In this document: positions 24,794-35,503 of the stretch, in pieces
Numbering within the stretch: the stretch's first letter is position 1
How the letters are laid out: every line of letters begins with the position of its first letter
Origin: Peribacillus simplex
GTDB taxonomy: Bacteria > Bacillota > Bacilli > Bacillales > DSM-1321
DNA length: 49,153 nucleotides
Assembly (NCBI RefSeq): GCF_001542915.1
Contig: NZ_LNNH01000012.1
Span: 189,166-238,318 of the forward strand
Direction of reading: 5' to 3'
Translations under genes and position numbers: made by a program
The notes under the pieces: model-generated
Seen by the model: the letters and a program-made list of their open reading frames with translations, nothing else
Told to the model about the DNA's origin: nothing
The model's database searches: none

Positions 24794-26083
24794 TTAAGAA
24801 CGTTTAATGCTTGCCGGTCCCTTTTTCCTCTCGGACATCTCTTCATCCAGTTTACTGAAGAATTCTTCATTGCCTTTTGTCTGTTTTAGACGGCGAAGGA
24901 ATTTCTCCGAGAAATCGGGTGAGTCTGACATCGTCTTCCTGATCGCCCATAGTTTATCGAGTCGATCTTTCGGAATTAGCAACTCTTCTTTACGTGTTCC
25001 TGAACGGCGGATATCGATTGCCGGGAAGATGCGTCTTTCAGCAAGGGCACGGTCTAAATGCAGCTCCATGTTACCAGTGCCTTTGAATTCTTCATAAATG
25101 ACATCATCCATTCTTGAACCGGTATCCACCAGTGCCGTAGCAAGGATCGTCAAGCTGCCGCCTTCCTCGATATTCCTAGCCGCACCGAAAAAGCGTTTTG
25201 GGCGATGGAAGGCAGCAGGGTCAATCCCCCCTGATAACGTACGCCCGCTCGGCGGGATGACAAGGTTGTAAGCTCGGGCCAGACGGGTGATGCTGTCCAT
25301 AAGGATGATGACATCCCGCTTATGCTCGACGAGGCGCATCGCTCGTTCCAACACCAGTTCCGCAACCTTGATATGGTTTTCCGGCACTTCATCGAACGTT
25401 GAACTAACCACGTCACCGGCAACGGAACGTTCAATGTCCGTCACTTCCTCCGGCCGTTCATCGATCAAAAGGACGATCAATTCCGATTCAGGATGGTTCG
25501 TGGTTATCGCATTGGCAATTTCTTTGATAAGCATCGTCTTCCCAGCCTTAGGCGGTGCAACAATCAGACCGCGCTGGCCAAAACCGACCGGTGCCAGGAC
25601 ATCCATAATTCTAGTCGATAAGTTCTTGGGCGTAGTTTCCAGCTTGATTTGCCTGTTTGGATACAGCGGTGTTAAGCCCGGGAAATGAACACGCTCTTTC
25701 GCCGACTCCGGATTATCGCCATTGACGGCCTCGACATGGAGCAATCCGTAATAGCGTTCATTTTCCTTCGGCGGCCTTACCTTACCGGAAACCTTATCAC
25801 CATTGCGCAAATCGAATCTGCGGATTTGGGAAGCGGAAATATAAATATCCTCCGAGCTTGGAGAATAATTGATTGGCCGCAAGAAACCGAACCCCTCTGA
25901 AGGGATGATCTCAAGAACGCCCTCCATGAACAGGAGACCATCCTGCTCGGCCTGTGCCTTCAGGATGGCGAAAATAAGTTCCTTTTTTGAAAGTTTGCTG
26001 TAATAGGAAACTTTATATTCACGGGCGTGCTCATAGAGATCCTTAAGTTTCATGTTTTCTAAATTAGAAATAGTTAAATTCAT
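24794..26083 (-). CDS. rho: Transcription termination factor Rho
   Basis: Hexameric RNA-dependent ATPase that ends transcription. 429 residues. N-terminal helical domain ([29 protein letters not shown]), cold-shock-like RNA-binding domain with GFGFLR, then the ATPase with Walker [19 protein letters not shown], the Q-loop region and PSGRTLSGG. The start [10 protein letters not shown] resembles B. subtilis Rho, which supports the ATG at 26083. A long A/T-rich leader (26084-26351) precedes it. Confidence 0.97.
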   Translation of the reverse strand: MNLTISNLENMKLKDLYEHAREYKVSYYSKLSKKELIFAILKAQAEQDGLLFMEGVLEIIPSEGFGFLRPINYSPSSEDIYISASQIRRFDLRNGDKVSGKVRPPKENERYYGLLHVEAVNGDNPESAKERVHFPGLTPLYPNRQIKLETTPKNLSTRIMDVLAPVGFGQRGLIVAPPKAGKTMLIKEIANAITTNHPESELIVLLIDERPEEVTDIERSVAGDVVSSTFDEVPENHIKVAELVLERAMRLVEHKRDVIILMDSITRLARAYNLVIPPSGRTLSGGIDPAAFHRPKRFFGAARNIEEGGSLTILATALVDTGSRMDDVIYEEFKGTGNMELHLDRALAERRIFPAIDIRRSGTRKEELLIPKDRLDKLWAIRKTMSDSPDFSEKFLRRLKQTKGNEEFFSKLDEEMSERKKGPASIKRS

Positions 26084-26351
26084 TATGACACCACACTTTT
26101 ATTAATTAAACGTTTTCACCCATACAAAAAAAGAAATGGTTTGTTAGATGGAAGAAAAACCGCAATCCATGTACCCGACCAGAGTTTTCTTAGAAAGGAT
26201 GATACATTTTTACATGTAAAGAAGAAAATGATTTGAAGGCTGCTAGAAGTTTGGAGTGAAAGGGCAGATTTTATATATAGTAATCAATTAATAGTAGACC
26301 AAGCTTTATTTTACTTTTTTTATTTTAATTATTCAACTTAAATTTTTTTAT
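26084..26351 (-). other. A/T-rich region upstream of rho
   Basis: No ORF worth calling. Minus-strand TATATA/TATAAA stretches near 26275 could serve as a -10. A pyrimidine-rich run of C and T lies at about 26125-26170, which would suit rho autoregulation by its own RNA binding; this is only suggestive. Confidence 0.35.
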
Positions 26352-26385
26352 AGAGAAAGCGAGCGATGAAACCGCTCGCTTTCCC
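26352..26385 (-). terminator. Terminator-like hairpin of glpX
   Basis: Stem AAAGCGAGCG/CGCTCGCTTT (about 26356-26365 with 26374-26383) after the glpX stop; the downstream T content on the minus strand is modest. Confidence 0.65.
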
Positions 26386-26409
26386 TGGGGACTTTTTCTG
26401 AAAAATGCC

Positions 26410-27372
26410 TCAGTCGATCAAACCATTCGGTTTAATTTTTAGACTATGGCGTCCATCGATGAAACGAACGGTTCCAGATTTTGCGCGCATGACTACGGAT
26501 TGCGTCTCGCCATAATGCCCTTTGAATTGGACACCACGTAAAAGTTCACCATCAGTCACACCTGTTGCAGCAAAAATGGCGTCATCTCCGCGAACGAGGT
26601 CTTCCATCCTGAGGACCTTTCCTAGATCAAGACCCATTTTCCCACAGCGTTCCACTTCTTCATCACTCTGCGGAAGAAGCTTGCCTTGGATTTCCCCGCC
26701 CAGGCATTTCAAGGCAACGGCTGAAATGACGCCCTCCGGAGCTCCGCCTGAACCGAATAAGATATCAACACCAGTAAGATCGAAGGCCGTATTGATGGCA
26801 CCCGCTACATCTCCATCATTGATCAACTTGATCCGCGCTCCCGCCTCACGAAGCTCGTGAATGATCTTCGAGTGACGATCCCGGTTCAAAACCGTTGCTA
26901 CGACATCTTGGATATCTTTATTCTTTGCCTTTGCCACAGCCTTAAGGTTGTCCAGTACAGAAGCATTGATATCAATCTGGCCAACAGCCTCAGGACCAAC
27001 GGCAATTTTATCCATATACATATCAGGGGCGTGCAGCAAGTTCCCCTTGTCCGCTATCGCCAATACGGCTAATGCATTCCAGCCGCCCGATGCCACGATA
27101 TTGGTGCCTTCCAAAGGGTCGACCGCGACATCCACTAGCGGTCCGAGACCGGTACCAAGCTTTTCGCCAATATAGAGCATCGGCGCTTCATCCATTTCCC
27201 CTTCACCGATTACAACCGTCCCTTGCATGGGAATCGTATTGAACACATCGCGCATGGCACTCGTTGCTGCATCATCCGCTTCATCTTTCTTTCCTCTTCC
27301 CATCCAACGTGCAGAATTCAAGGCCGCCGCTTCCGTTACGCGAACAAGCTCCATCGATAAACTTCTTTCCAT
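26410..27372 (-). CDS. glpX: Fructose-1,6-bisphosphatase class II
   Basis: Gluconeogenic enzyme: fructose 1,6-bisphosphate to fructose 6-phosphate. 320 residues. Lithium-sensitive phosphatase motifs: [11 protein letters not shown] and VDPLEGTN with the metal-binding Asp and Glu; also [10 protein letters not shown] and [12 protein letters not shown]. The ATG has GGGGGAG upstream. It sits between murA and rho. With fbaA and tal nearby the neighbourhood supports sugar-phosphate metabolism, though each has its own transcript signals. Confidence 0.95.
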   Translation of the reverse strand: MERSLSMELVRVTEAAALNSARWMGRGKKDEADDAATSAMRDVFNTIPMQGTVVIGEGEMDEAPMLYIGEKLGTGLGPLVDVAVDPLEGTNIVASGGWNALAVLAIADKGNLLHAPDMYMDKIAVGPEAVGQIDINASVLDNLKAVAKAKNKDIQDVVATVLNRDRHSKIIHELREAGARIKLINDGDVAGAINTAFDLTGVDILFGSGGAPEGVISAVALKCLGGEIQGKLLPQSDEEVERCGKMGLDLGKVLRMEDLVRGDDAIFAATGVTDGELLRGVQFKGHYGETQSVVMRAKSGTVRFIDGRHSLKIKPNGLID

Positions 27373-27473
27373 TTCCCGCTCCCCCTTATGTACACTAGCA
27401 TGATTTATATATATATATTAGTATAACACATTATATCATATAACGTAACACAGTGAGGCAACAAGAAAAGGGA

Positions 27474-28757
27474 TCAGCTTTTAAGCTGCTCCACTTCTTC
27501 TTGGGTCATTTCTTCACGCCAGATCGTCGCTCCTAATCCAGCAAGCTTCTCCACTAAGTGGCTATAACCACGATCTATATGTTCAAGGCCCGTCACCTCG
27601 GTGATCCCTTCAGCCATCAGGCCGGCAATTACCAAAGCTGCTCCGGCACGCAAATCACTCGCCTTCACTTTTGCACCATGAAGCTGAACGGGACCATCGA
27701 TGATGCCTGCCCGTCCCTCGACCTTGATCTTTGCATTCATGCGGCGCAATTCATCGATATGCTTGAAGCGCGCCCCATATATCGTATCGGTCACCATGCT
27801 GGAGCCGCTCGCTTTTGTCAAAAGGGACGTGAACGGCTGCTGGAGATCCGTCGGGAATCCTGGATATACCAGCGTCTTGATATCAACCGCTTTATATTTT
27901 TCACCCGGTGAGACGAATATCTGATCGTCGCCAGCTTCAATGTTTATACCCATCTCCCTCATTTTGGCTGTCAATGACTCCAAATGCTGGGGTATGACAT
28001 TATCGATCAAGATGCCTTCACCGACAGCAGCTGCCAAGATCATGAAGGTCCCTGCCTCAATCCGGTCTGGTATGATGGTATGTCTGCACCCATGCAAGCT
28101 CTCGACACCGTCAATGCGGATGATATCCGTTCCGGCACCTTTGATTTTCGCACCCATATTGGTTAAAAGAGTGGCAACATCAATGATTTCCGGCTCTTTC
28201 GCAGCATTCTCGATCACGGTTCGCCCTTTGGCCAACACGGCCGCAAGCATGATATTGATGGTTGCCCCGACACTGACGACATCTAAATAGATGCGTGCTC
28301 CCCTCAACTCGTCGGCCCTAAGGTAAATGGCCCCCTGTTCATTCGTCACTTGTGCACCCAGTGCTTCAAAACCCTTGATGTGCTGATCTATGGGGCGGGG
28401 TCCCAAATGACAGCCCCCCGGCAAGCCTATCACTGCCTTTTTGAATTTACCAAGCATCGCACCCATTAAATAATAGGAGGCACGCAACTTCTTCACTCTT
28501 CCATTGGGAAGAGGCATTGATATCATCCTGCTGGGATTGACAGTCATTTCTCCATCATCAAAGGAAACCTCACCGCCAATTTCCTCCATCAACTCTTTTA
28601 GCATTTGTACATCCGAGATATCAGGCAAGCCTTCAATCGTTACAGGTGAGTCCGCTAAAATCGTTGCAGGAATAAGGGCGACCGCACTATTTTTTGCTCC
28701 GCTGACACGAATGCTCCCCTTTAAAGGGTAGCCACCGGCAATTTTAAGTTTTTCCAT
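27474..28757 (-). CDS. murA: UDP-N-acetylglucosamine 1-carboxyvinyltransferase (second copy type)
   Basis: First committed step of peptidoglycan synthesis: enolpyruvyl transfer from PEP to UDP-GlcNAc; target of fosfomycin. 427 residues. The nucleophile is Cys116 in [16 protein letters not shown]. Its position next to tal and rho equals that of the B. subtilis paralogue murAB (murZ), so this is likely the second MurA rather than the one near atp. No in-frame alternative start is better than the ATG at 28757. Confidence 0.94.
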   Translation of the reverse strand: MEKLKIAGGYPLKGSIRVSGAKNSAVALIPATILADSPVTIEGLPDISDVQMLKELMEEIGGEVSFDDGEMTVNPSRMISMPLPNGRVKKLRASYYLMGAMLGKFKKAVIGLPGGCHLGPRPIDQHIKGFEALGAQVTNEQGAIYLRADELRGARIYLDVVSVGATINIMLAAVLAKGRTVIENAAKEPEIIDVATLLTNMGAKIKGAGTDIIRIDGVESLHGCRHTIIPDRIEAGTFMILAAAVGEGILIDNVIPQHLESLTAKMREMGINIEAGDDQIFVSPGEKYKAVDIKTLVYPGFPTDLQQPFTSLLTKASGSSMVTDTIYGARFKHIDELRRMNAKIKVEGRAGIIDGPVQLHGAKVKASDLRAGAALVIAGLMAEGITEVTGLEHIDRGYSHLVEKLAGLGATIWREEMTQEEVEQLKS

Positions 28758-28969
28758 AATAAACTCCCTTCCACGCTAAGCACTTAGAAGCCGCTTTCAA
28801 AAAAAGTAATATTTTTCCACAAGAAATTTGCATAATCCGACAACATTTACTATCTAGTTTCTTAGTTTACACAAAAGTAGAAAAATCATGTAAAAAAATG
28901 ATAAAAATTTCTAAATTATGTTATTTTCCATTCGACCGATGCAATCTATAGCGACTTAGCGGTAAGGCA

Positions 28970-29620
28970 TTATGCTTCTGTACGAGAATTCCAATCCTTC
29001 AAGAACGCTTCGATTCCTTTGTCAGTCAATGGATGGTGGAATAATTGCATCAATACTTTATAAGGAATCGTTGCAATATGGGCCCCTTTAAGAGCAGCAT
29101 CCGTAATATGCATCGGGTGGCGGATGGAAGCGGCAATGATTTCCGCCTTGATATCATGGATCGCAAAAATGTCAGCAATGTCCGAAATCAAATGCAGGCC
29201 GTTTTGACCGATATCATCCAAACGCCCTAAAAACGGCGATACATAAGTCGCTCCTGCCCTCGCTGCCAATAATGCTTGGTTGGCACTGAAAATAAGGGTC
29301 ACGTTTGTTTTGACACCTTGTTTCGTCAGCGCAGCAACAGCCTTTAAACCATCCGGAGTCATCGGTACCTTGATCGTGATATTAGGCGCAATCGCAACAA
29401 GTTCCTTCGCTTCAGCCATCATTCCTTCAAAATCTAGCGCAATGACCTCAGCAGAAACGGAATCCTCCACTAGGCTGGTGATCTCCTTTAAACGATCATG
29501 GAAGGAAACGCCCTTTTCTCTTGCCACTAGGGACGGATTAGTCGTAACTCCTGCTAAAACGCCAAGTTCATGCGCTTGTCTGATTTCTTCCATGTTTGCT
29601 GTATCAATAAAGAATTTCAT
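28970..29620 (-). CDS. tal: Transaldolase, TalC/YwjH type
   Basis: Non-oxidative pentose phosphate enzyme that moves a dihydroxyacetone unit between sugar phosphates. 216 residues, the short class. The Schiff-base lysine is Lys84 in [28 protein letters not shown] and [11 protein letters not shown] are typical. The start is the ATG at 29620 with GGAGGG 6 bases upstream; the frame stays open far upstream by chance. It follows fbaA, with a terminator between. Confidence 0.94.
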   Translation of the reverse strand: MKFFIDTANMEEIRQAHELGVLAGVTTNPSLVAREKGVSFHDRLKEITSLVEDSVSAEVIALDFEGMMAEAKELVAIAPNITIKVPMTPDGLKAVAALTKQGVKTNVTLIFSANQALLAARAGATYVSPFLGRLDDIGQNGLHLISDIADIFAIHDIKAEIIAASIRHPMHITDAALKGAHIATIPYKVLMQLFHHPLTDKGIEAFLKDWNSRTEA

Positions 29621-29713
29621 AAAATACCCTCCATATGTAATCGTTTTTTCTTTCTCTAAATTCCCCTTGAATTCTAATTGTTCAAAAAATAGAACCCCCA
29701 TTAATCCTGAATC

Positions 29714-29749
29714 TAAAAGAAACCATTGGGGGGAAGATCCCACCAATGG
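29714..29749 (-). terminator. Terminator of fbaA
   Basis: A 12-base-pair stem with one mismatch (29723-29734 with 29738-29749) followed by TTTCTTTT on the minus strand. Confidence 0.85.
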
Positions 29750-29807
29750 AGTTATTGCCTTCATCATCCAAGAGATATGGGTTTCGAGCCCTACGTCGGA
29801 TGTGATG

Positions 29808-30665
29808 TTATGCTTTACCGTTGGAACCGAATTCACGGATTTTGCCAATGACCGTTTCTTTGATCGCTTCACGGCCAGGAACCATGAATTTACGTGGATC
29901 ATACACTTCAGAATCATTGTTAAGGACGTCACGTACAGCTTTCGTGAATACAATTTGATTTTCCGTATTCACGTTGATTTTGGATGTTCCAAGCGAAATC
30001 GCTTTTTGGATATCCTTTGTCGGAATGCCTGTCCCGCCATGAAGAACTAGTGGTTTTTGCGTTAAATCACGTACCTCTTCCATTTCTTTATAACCAAGAT
30101 CCGGCTCACCTTTGTATGGTCCATGAACGGATCCCAAAGCTGGTGCGAAACAATCGACATTCGTTTCTTTGACCAATTGTTCACATTCTTGAGGGTCTGC
30201 GTACACGACGCCATCAGCAATTACATCATCTTCTTGTCCACCAACCGTACCTACTTCCGCTTCAACGGATACATTACGGGCATGGGCGAATTCAACAACC
30301 TTCTTCGTCGTTTCGATGTTTTCCTCGATCGGATGATGTGACGCATCGATCATTACTGAAGTGAATCCAGCTTCGATCGCTTCTTTACATTTATCAAAAC
30401 TTGAACCATGGTCAAGGTGAATGGCCACAGGAACTGTAATTTTCATATCTTCCAATAACCCTTGAACCATCATGACAGTCGTTTTGAAACCACCCATATG
30501 ACGGGCAGCCCCTTCGGAAACACCAAGGATGACCGGGGATTTTTCTTGTTCCGCAGCGGCTAGAATAGCTTGAGTCCACTCTAGGTTATTGATATTGAAT
30601 TGACCTACTGCATACTTTTCTTCAAGAGCTTTATTGAGCATATCTTTCATAGAAACTAAAGGCAT
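29808..30665 (-). CDS. fbaA: Fructose-bisphosphate aldolase class II
   Basis: Zinc-dependent aldolase of glycolysis and gluconeogenesis. 285 residues. Zinc and substrate residues lie in [17 protein letters not shown] and [10 protein letters not shown]; the KINVNTEN segment binds substrate phosphate. The ATG at 30665 is preceded by TAGGAGG. B. subtilis fbaA is likewise next to spo0F and ywjH. Confidence 0.96.
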   Translation of the reverse strand: MPLVSMKDMLNKALEEKYAVGQFNINNLEWTQAILAAAEQEKSPVILGVSEGAARHMGGFKTTVMMVQGLLEDMKITVPVAIHLDHGSSFDKCKEAIEAGFTSVMIDASHHPIEENIETTKKVVEFAHARNVSVEAEVGTVGGQEDDVIADGVVYADPQECEQLVKETNVDCFAPALGSVHGPYKGEPDLGYKEMEEVRDLTQKPLVLHGGTGIPTKDIQKAISLGTSKINVNTENQIVFTKAVRDVLNNDSEVYDPRKFMVPGREAIKETVIGKIREFGSNGKA

Positions 30666-30755
30666 TTGATTTCCTCCTACTGATGGGTGTAATTATGTTA
30701 AAGTTATTTCTTTCTAGATATTCCCTAATATCGAAGTAGCATACGCTTATCGATC

Positions 30756-30784
30756 AGAATATCTTTCCTCTTGTAGCATATCAA
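30756..30784 (-). promoter_or_regulatory. Likely SigA promoter of fbaA
   Basis: TTGATA (30779-30784), 17 bases, TATTCT (30756-30761), about 90 bases before the fbaA ATG. Confidence 0.6.
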
Positions 30785-30837
30785 TACATCAAAAAAACAG
30801 CAACAAATACACTATCCCGAGCATTAAAATTTATTCC

Positions 30838-30873
30838 AAAAAAACGCGGCACATCTTGAAAAAGATAGCCGCG
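30838..30873 (-). terminator. Terminator of spo0F
   Basis: Outer stem CGCGGC/GCCGCG (30845-30850 with 30868-30873) plus an inner ATCTT/AAGAT stem, followed by seven T on the minus strand. Confidence 0.9.
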
Positions 30874-30911
30874 GCAACCATATAGCCAATAGTATCATCC
30901 GTTCAAAACCA

Positions 30912-31283
30912 TCAGCTTGACTGAATCGGTAGGTATTCACGAACCGCTTTTCTAATATCATCAATATCGAAAGGTTTTGCAAAGTGGGTCATCGCCCCTA
31001 GATCTTTCGCTTCTTGAATCATATCAAGTTCCCCATAAGCGGTCATGATGATGACCCGGATATCGGGATCGACCACTTTCATCCGTTTCAGGATCTCTAT
31101 TCCATCCATTCCAGGAATCTTCATATCGAGCAATACAAGATCCGGTGAATGATTATTCAGGACTTCCAGGGCTTGGATTCCATTTGCGGCTTGAAATGTA
31201 TCATACCCTTCTTTATGTAAAACCTCGTTCAATAAAATACGGATGCCGAATTGATCATCAACTATCAATATCTTCCCTGACAT
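30912..31283 (-). CDS. spo0F: Sporulation phosphorelay response regulator Spo0F
   Basis: Single-domain receiver that takes phosphate from sporulation kinases and passes it to Spo0B, then Spo0A. 123 residues. Acidic pocket Asp9-Asp10 (ILIVDDQ), phosphoacceptor Asp53 ([13 protein letters not shown]), the switch Thr in IIMTAYG, and Lys103 in HFAKPF. No output domain. It is divergent from ywjG and has a SigH-type promoter. Confidence 0.97.
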   Translation of the reverse strand: MSGKILIVDDQFGIRILLNEVLHKEGYDTFQAANGIQALEVLNNHSPDLVLLDMKIPGMDGIEILKRMKVVDPDIRVIIMTAYGELDMIQEAKDLGAMTHFAKPFDIDDIRKAVREYLPIQSS

Positions 31284-31388
31284 TTTATCACCTCTCCTCT
31301 TTCCGATTTATAAAAATATCAGCCTAACCGGCATATTACCCAAACATGTATTTACTTTCACATTTTCACAAACTTGAATTCTATGTTC

Positions 31389-31417
31389 CTATTCGATAAT
31401 TGTAACAAAATTCCTGC
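31389..31417 (-). promoter_or_regulatory. SigH promoter of spo0F
   Basis: GCAGGAATT (31409-31417) matches the SigH -35 RNAGGAWWW, then 11 bases and ATCGAATAG (31389-31397), one mismatch from RNNGAATWW. B. subtilis spo0F is known to use SigH. A TTTGTGAAAA further downstream resembles a Spo0A box with one mismatch. Confidence 0.78.
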
Positions 31418-31500
31418 CACATAGCTAAAAGGAATTTTTATTTTTTGGTTTTTCTGACCTATTCAGCAAATCGATCCATACTGACCAAAAATCCAGAAGC

Positions 31501-31530
31501 CTGTCAATGCAGCGGAAAGTCCTTTATAAT
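31501..31530 (+). promoter_or_regulatory. Likely SigA promoter of ywjG
   Basis: CTGTCA (31501-31506), 18 bases, perfect TATAAT (31525-31530), 33 bases before the ywjG ATG. Confidence 0.6.
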
Positions 31531-31563
31531 AAAGGGAATATTTTTTAAAAGGAGTCCCTGATC

Positions 31564-32097
31564 ATGTTAAAAATTTTCTCGACACAGCTAAGCGGTATAT
31601 TTAAAAAAATGATGGATAATGAAGCCTTTGAAATGGAGGATGCCGGACGTCTGCTGGCTCAGGCCGCGGTTGGGGATGGCTCCATCTTCATACAAGGCTT
31701 TGGTGAAATGCAAGGCGTCACGGCCGAGGCGATGGACGGGGCGGAGCCCTTTCCGAAAGCAAAAAGATATGAACACGGCGAAACTATTTCAAGAGAAGAT
31801 CGATTCCTTATTTTCAGCCGGAAATCCGATGACAGCGAAGCATTGAAGCTTGCCAAAGCCCTTAAAGAAAAAGATATACCCTTTGTCGCCGTTTCCACCT
31901 CCGCAGCGACCGATGAGGACTCTCTTACGGAACTGGCTGACGTACATATCGACTTACGGATCCACCGTGGACTGATTCCCGATGAAGCTGGAAACCGCTA
32001 TGGCTACCCCACCCTCATTGCTGCCCTTTTCGCTTATTACGGAATTAAATTCACTCTTGAGGAAATTATCCAAGAATATCAAAATGAAGAAGACTAA
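31564..32097 (+). CDS. ywjG: DUF2529 family protein YwjG
   Basis: Conserved Bacillus protein of unknown role, 177 residues, with the look of a sugar-isomerase-like (SIS) fold: alternating hydrophobic strands and helices, including IFIQGFGEMQGV, DRFLIFSRKSDDSEALKLA and IPFVAVST. AAAAGGAG precedes the ATG. Divergent from spo0F and convergent with pyrG, as in B. subtilis. No substrate can be proposed. Confidence 0.9.
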   Translation: MLKIFSTQLSGIFKKMMDNEAFEMEDAGRLLAQAAVGDGSIFIQGFGEMQGVTAEAMDGAEPFPKAKRYEHGETISREDRFLIFSRKSDDSEALKLAKALKEKDIPFVAVSTSAATDEDSLTELADVHIDLRIHRGLIPDEAGNRYGYPTLIAALFAYYGIKFTLEEIIQEYQNEED

Positions 32098-32111
32098 CCT
32101 TCTTGAACTAC

Positions 32112-32146
32112 AAAAGGTATCGGAATGATCTATCCCGGTACCTTTT
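32112..32146 (+). terminator. Terminator of ywjG
   Basis: A 12-base-pair stem with one wobble (32112-32123 with 32135-32146) ending in TTTTT. Confidence 0.85.
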
Positions 32147-32153
32147 TGATTTA

Positions 32154-32308
32154 TAATCGGACCGAAGCTAACAGTCCCCGCCACTTTTCTCGCGAGTTTG
32201 GGCTTGGCATTGAATTTGAGTCCGGTTCTCTTAAAAATTGCGTTTTTCACACACTTTTTGTACTTTTTCCCAACAGCTGCATCTGGGCAGACAGTTTTCA
32301 ACCTTCAT
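32154..32308 (-). pseudogene. Possible decayed SEC-C motif fragment
   Basis: On the minus strand this non-coding stretch translates partly as CPDAAVGKKYKKC. It looks like the zinc-binding SEC-C motif CPCGSGKKYKKCC with the middle altered and the frame shifted. No full gene is present. It may be a remnant or chance resemblance. Confidence 0.25.
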
Positions 32309-32319
32309 CAAAACCTAAA

Positions 32320-32367
32320 CAAAAAAACTGCAGGCAAGCTCGATTAATCATCGAGTTTGCCTGCAGT
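32320..32367 (-). terminator. Terminator of pyrG
   Basis: An 18-base stem (32327-32344 with 32350-32367; a few mismatches) followed by seven T on the minus strand. Its ACTGCAG core is close to the terminator after wecB. Confidence 0.88.
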
Positions 32368-32372
32368 CTGAC

Positions 32373-32397
32373 ACAGCCTTAGAGGCTGTTTTTTTAT
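32373..32397 (+). terminator. Plus-strand terminator facing pyrG
   Basis: Stem ACAGCC/GGCTGT (32373-32378 with 32384-32389) followed by TTTTTTTATTT, a second stop for ywjG read-through before it enters pyrG antisense. Confidence 0.8.
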
Positions 32398-32400
32398 TTA

Positions 32401-34298
<1,898 letters not shown>

Positions 34299-34338
34299 AA
34301 AAACAAAAACGCTCCGCTTACAAAAAAGTAAGGGAGCG
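34299..34338 (-). promoter_or_regulatory. CTP-sensing attenuator of pyrG
   Basis: A terminator hairpin (34310-34321 with 34328-34338) with a T-rich tail. Its 5' strand is GCTCCCTT, pyrimidine-rich. The transcript starts with GGGCTCC. In B. subtilis low CTP makes RNA polymerase add extra G at such a start, and the poly-G pairs with this strand to block termination. All parts are present here. Confidence 0.85.
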
Positions 34339-34371
34339 ATATAATTTAATCATTGTGTCCTTTTTAAAGGA

Positions 34372-34411
34372 GCCCAAAAATGATTCTACAAATTTCGCCT
34401 CAAAAAGTCAA
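34372..34411 (-). promoter_or_regulatory. pyrG promoter with GGGC start
   Basis: TTGACT (34406-34411), 17 bases, TAGAAT (34383-34388), then 7 bases to GGGC beginning at 34375. The promoter starts only 11 bases after the rpoE stop. Confidence 0.88.
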
Positions 34412-34421
34412 GGGCGATTAT

Positions 34422-35006
34422 TTATTTTTCGTTCTCTTCATCTAGCTCTTCTTCCTCTTCATCTTCGTCCTCATCGTCTTCCAGGACAAATGCATCGTCT
34501 TCAATTATTTCTTCTTCCAAATCGTCATCATCTTCCACGTCATCATCCAAAAGGACTTCATCGATAACTGGAGAACCTAGGATATCATCATCATCGTCGT
34601 CATCCTCATCCTCGTCCAGATCATCGACATCTTCATCGAAATCAAGATCTTCATCATCAAGCTCATCGAAATCATCGATAACGACAGCAGCCTTTTTCGC
34701 TTTCTTTTTCTTTTTCGGTTTAACGACATGGACGACTTCTTCTTCGATTTGATCAACCGGGTACCATGTTTTCAATCCCCAACGGTTGTCCCCAAGTGAA
34801 GTGAAACGGCCATCCACATTTAAATCCGTGTAGAATTGGGCAATTTTTTTTGCCACTTCAGCTTTGGATAAATGATGCAGCGAAGCTAACTCACTGACTA
34901 GGTCTTTGAATGGAATCGGTTCATTTCTTTCCACTAACAAATCATATGCCATCTCTATTAAGGACATTTCCAATAATTGCTCTTTTGAGTATTGTTTTAA
35001 ACTCAA
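34422..35006 (-). CDS. rpoE: DNA-directed RNA polymerase subunit delta
   Basis: Gram-positive RNA polymerase subunit that aids promoter selectivity and enzyme recycling. 194 residues from a TTG at 35006 (SLKQYS matches MGIKQYS of B. subtilis), with AAGGGA upstream; a GTG at 35015 is also in frame but lies too close to it. N-terminal folded HARE-HTH domain (about 1-95), a lysine patch KPKKKKKAKKA, and a very acidic disordered tail of Asp and Glu to the end. No terminator of its own before the pyrG promoter. Confidence 0.95.
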   Translation of the reverse strand: MSLKQYSKEQLLEMSLIEMAYDLLVERNEPIPFKDLVSELASLHHLSKAEVAKKIAQFYTDLNVDGRFTSLGDNRWGLKTWYPVDQIEEEVVHVVKPKKKKKAKKAAVVIDDFDELDDEDLDFDEDVDDLDEDEDDDDDDDILGSPVIDEVLLDDDVEDDDDLEEEIIEDDAFVLEDDEDEDEEEEELDEENEK

Positions 35007-35015
35007 ATTCCGCAC

Positions 35016-35213
35016 TTCCCTTCTCTATTCAAACACTGGCTTCCGTGTTTTTTCACATAAAAAAATAATCTAAAACAGTATTTCGATAAAATAACGACAA
35101 TTCCTGCTAGACATATACTCCATTATAAACAATCCAAATGGGTTTATGCTAGTTCTATCTGATACTTTCACAGATTTACCTTAATGCCCCTGCTATGGGG
35201 AGTGCTTGGTCAT
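35016..35213 (-). other. Upstream region of rpoE
   Basis: Holds a SigH-like element, a TATAAT near 35122-35127 on the minus strand without a good -35, and a GC hairpin CCCC/GGGG around 35186-35200 with no T run. No gene seen. Confidence 0.4.
35079..35107 (-). promoter_or_regulatory. SigH-like promoter upstream of rpoE
   Basis: GCAGGAATT (35099-35107), 11 bases, ATCGAAATA (35079-35087). The -35 is identical to that at spo0F with the same spacing; the -10 has one mismatch from RNNGAATWW. Confidence 0.5.
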
Positions 35214-35363
35214 TTACTTTCTTTCTGCGATTTTTGACGATAAGCTGCCGTGAAAAAAGGCAAAGGATATGATGAAAAAGGAGATGGCACCCAATCGATG
35301 CTCATATAAAAGAATGATGGCAAAAAAGGAACCAATTATTAATTCGAGCATTTCCAGGTTCAT
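35214..35363 (-). CDS. Small hydrophobic protein, 49 residues
   Basis: Not recognised. The ORF begins at an ATG with GTGGAG 4 bases upstream. It encodes two hydrophobic stretches (about 6-20 and 25-37) separated by EHRL and ends in a basic tail SSKIAERK, the layout of a two-helix membrane protein. A good promoter (35411-35439) lies about 45 bases upstream and reads into it, and the icmF terminator isolates it from icmF. It may be cotranscribed with rpoE. Coding status rests on these signals only. Confidence 0.5.
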   Translation of the reverse strand: MNLEMLELIIGSFFAIILLYEHRLGAISFFIISFAFFHGSLSSKIAERK

Positions 35364-35394
35364 TCAGCTCCACTGGGGCTGATTCATCATTTTT

Positions 35395-35448
35395 GCCCCT
35401 TTTCCAAATTATTATAAGGGGAAATTTACATTTTGCCAAAAAAGGGGC
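35395..35448 (-). promoter_or_regulatory. Promoter inside a 9-bp inverted repeat
   Basis: TTGGCA (35434-35439), 17 bases, TATAAT (35411-35416), reading toward the 49-residue ORF. It is enclosed by GCCCCTTTT (35440-35448) and AAAAGGGGC (35395-35403), placed symmetrically just outside -35 and -10. Confidence 0.65.
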
Positions 35449-35461
35449 TATCGTTATTGAG

Positions 35462-35495
35462 AAAAAGGGACCCCTTCGATACGGAGTCCCTTTTT
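35462..35495 (-). terminator. Terminator of icmF
   Basis: A long stem with one bulge (35462-35473 with 35483-35495, AAAAAGGGAC/GTCCCTTTTT) giving T runs on the minus strand, just after the icmF stop. Confidence 0.85.
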
Positions 35496-35503
35496 GCCCA
35501 TCC

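Noticed and set aside
26104..26118. cre-like TGAAAACGTTTAAT upstream of rho
   Set aside because: Two mismatches to the 15-base consensus, and position right before the ribosome site in A/T-rich DNA makes chance likely.
29621..29953. N-terminal extension of transaldolase
   Set aside because: Open by chance over the fbaA terminator and 3' end; the ATG at 29620 has the ribosome site and family N-terminus.
29280..30050. 256-codon plus-strand ORF across tal and fbaA
   Set aside because: Runs antisense to two certain genes and through a terminator; not protein-like.
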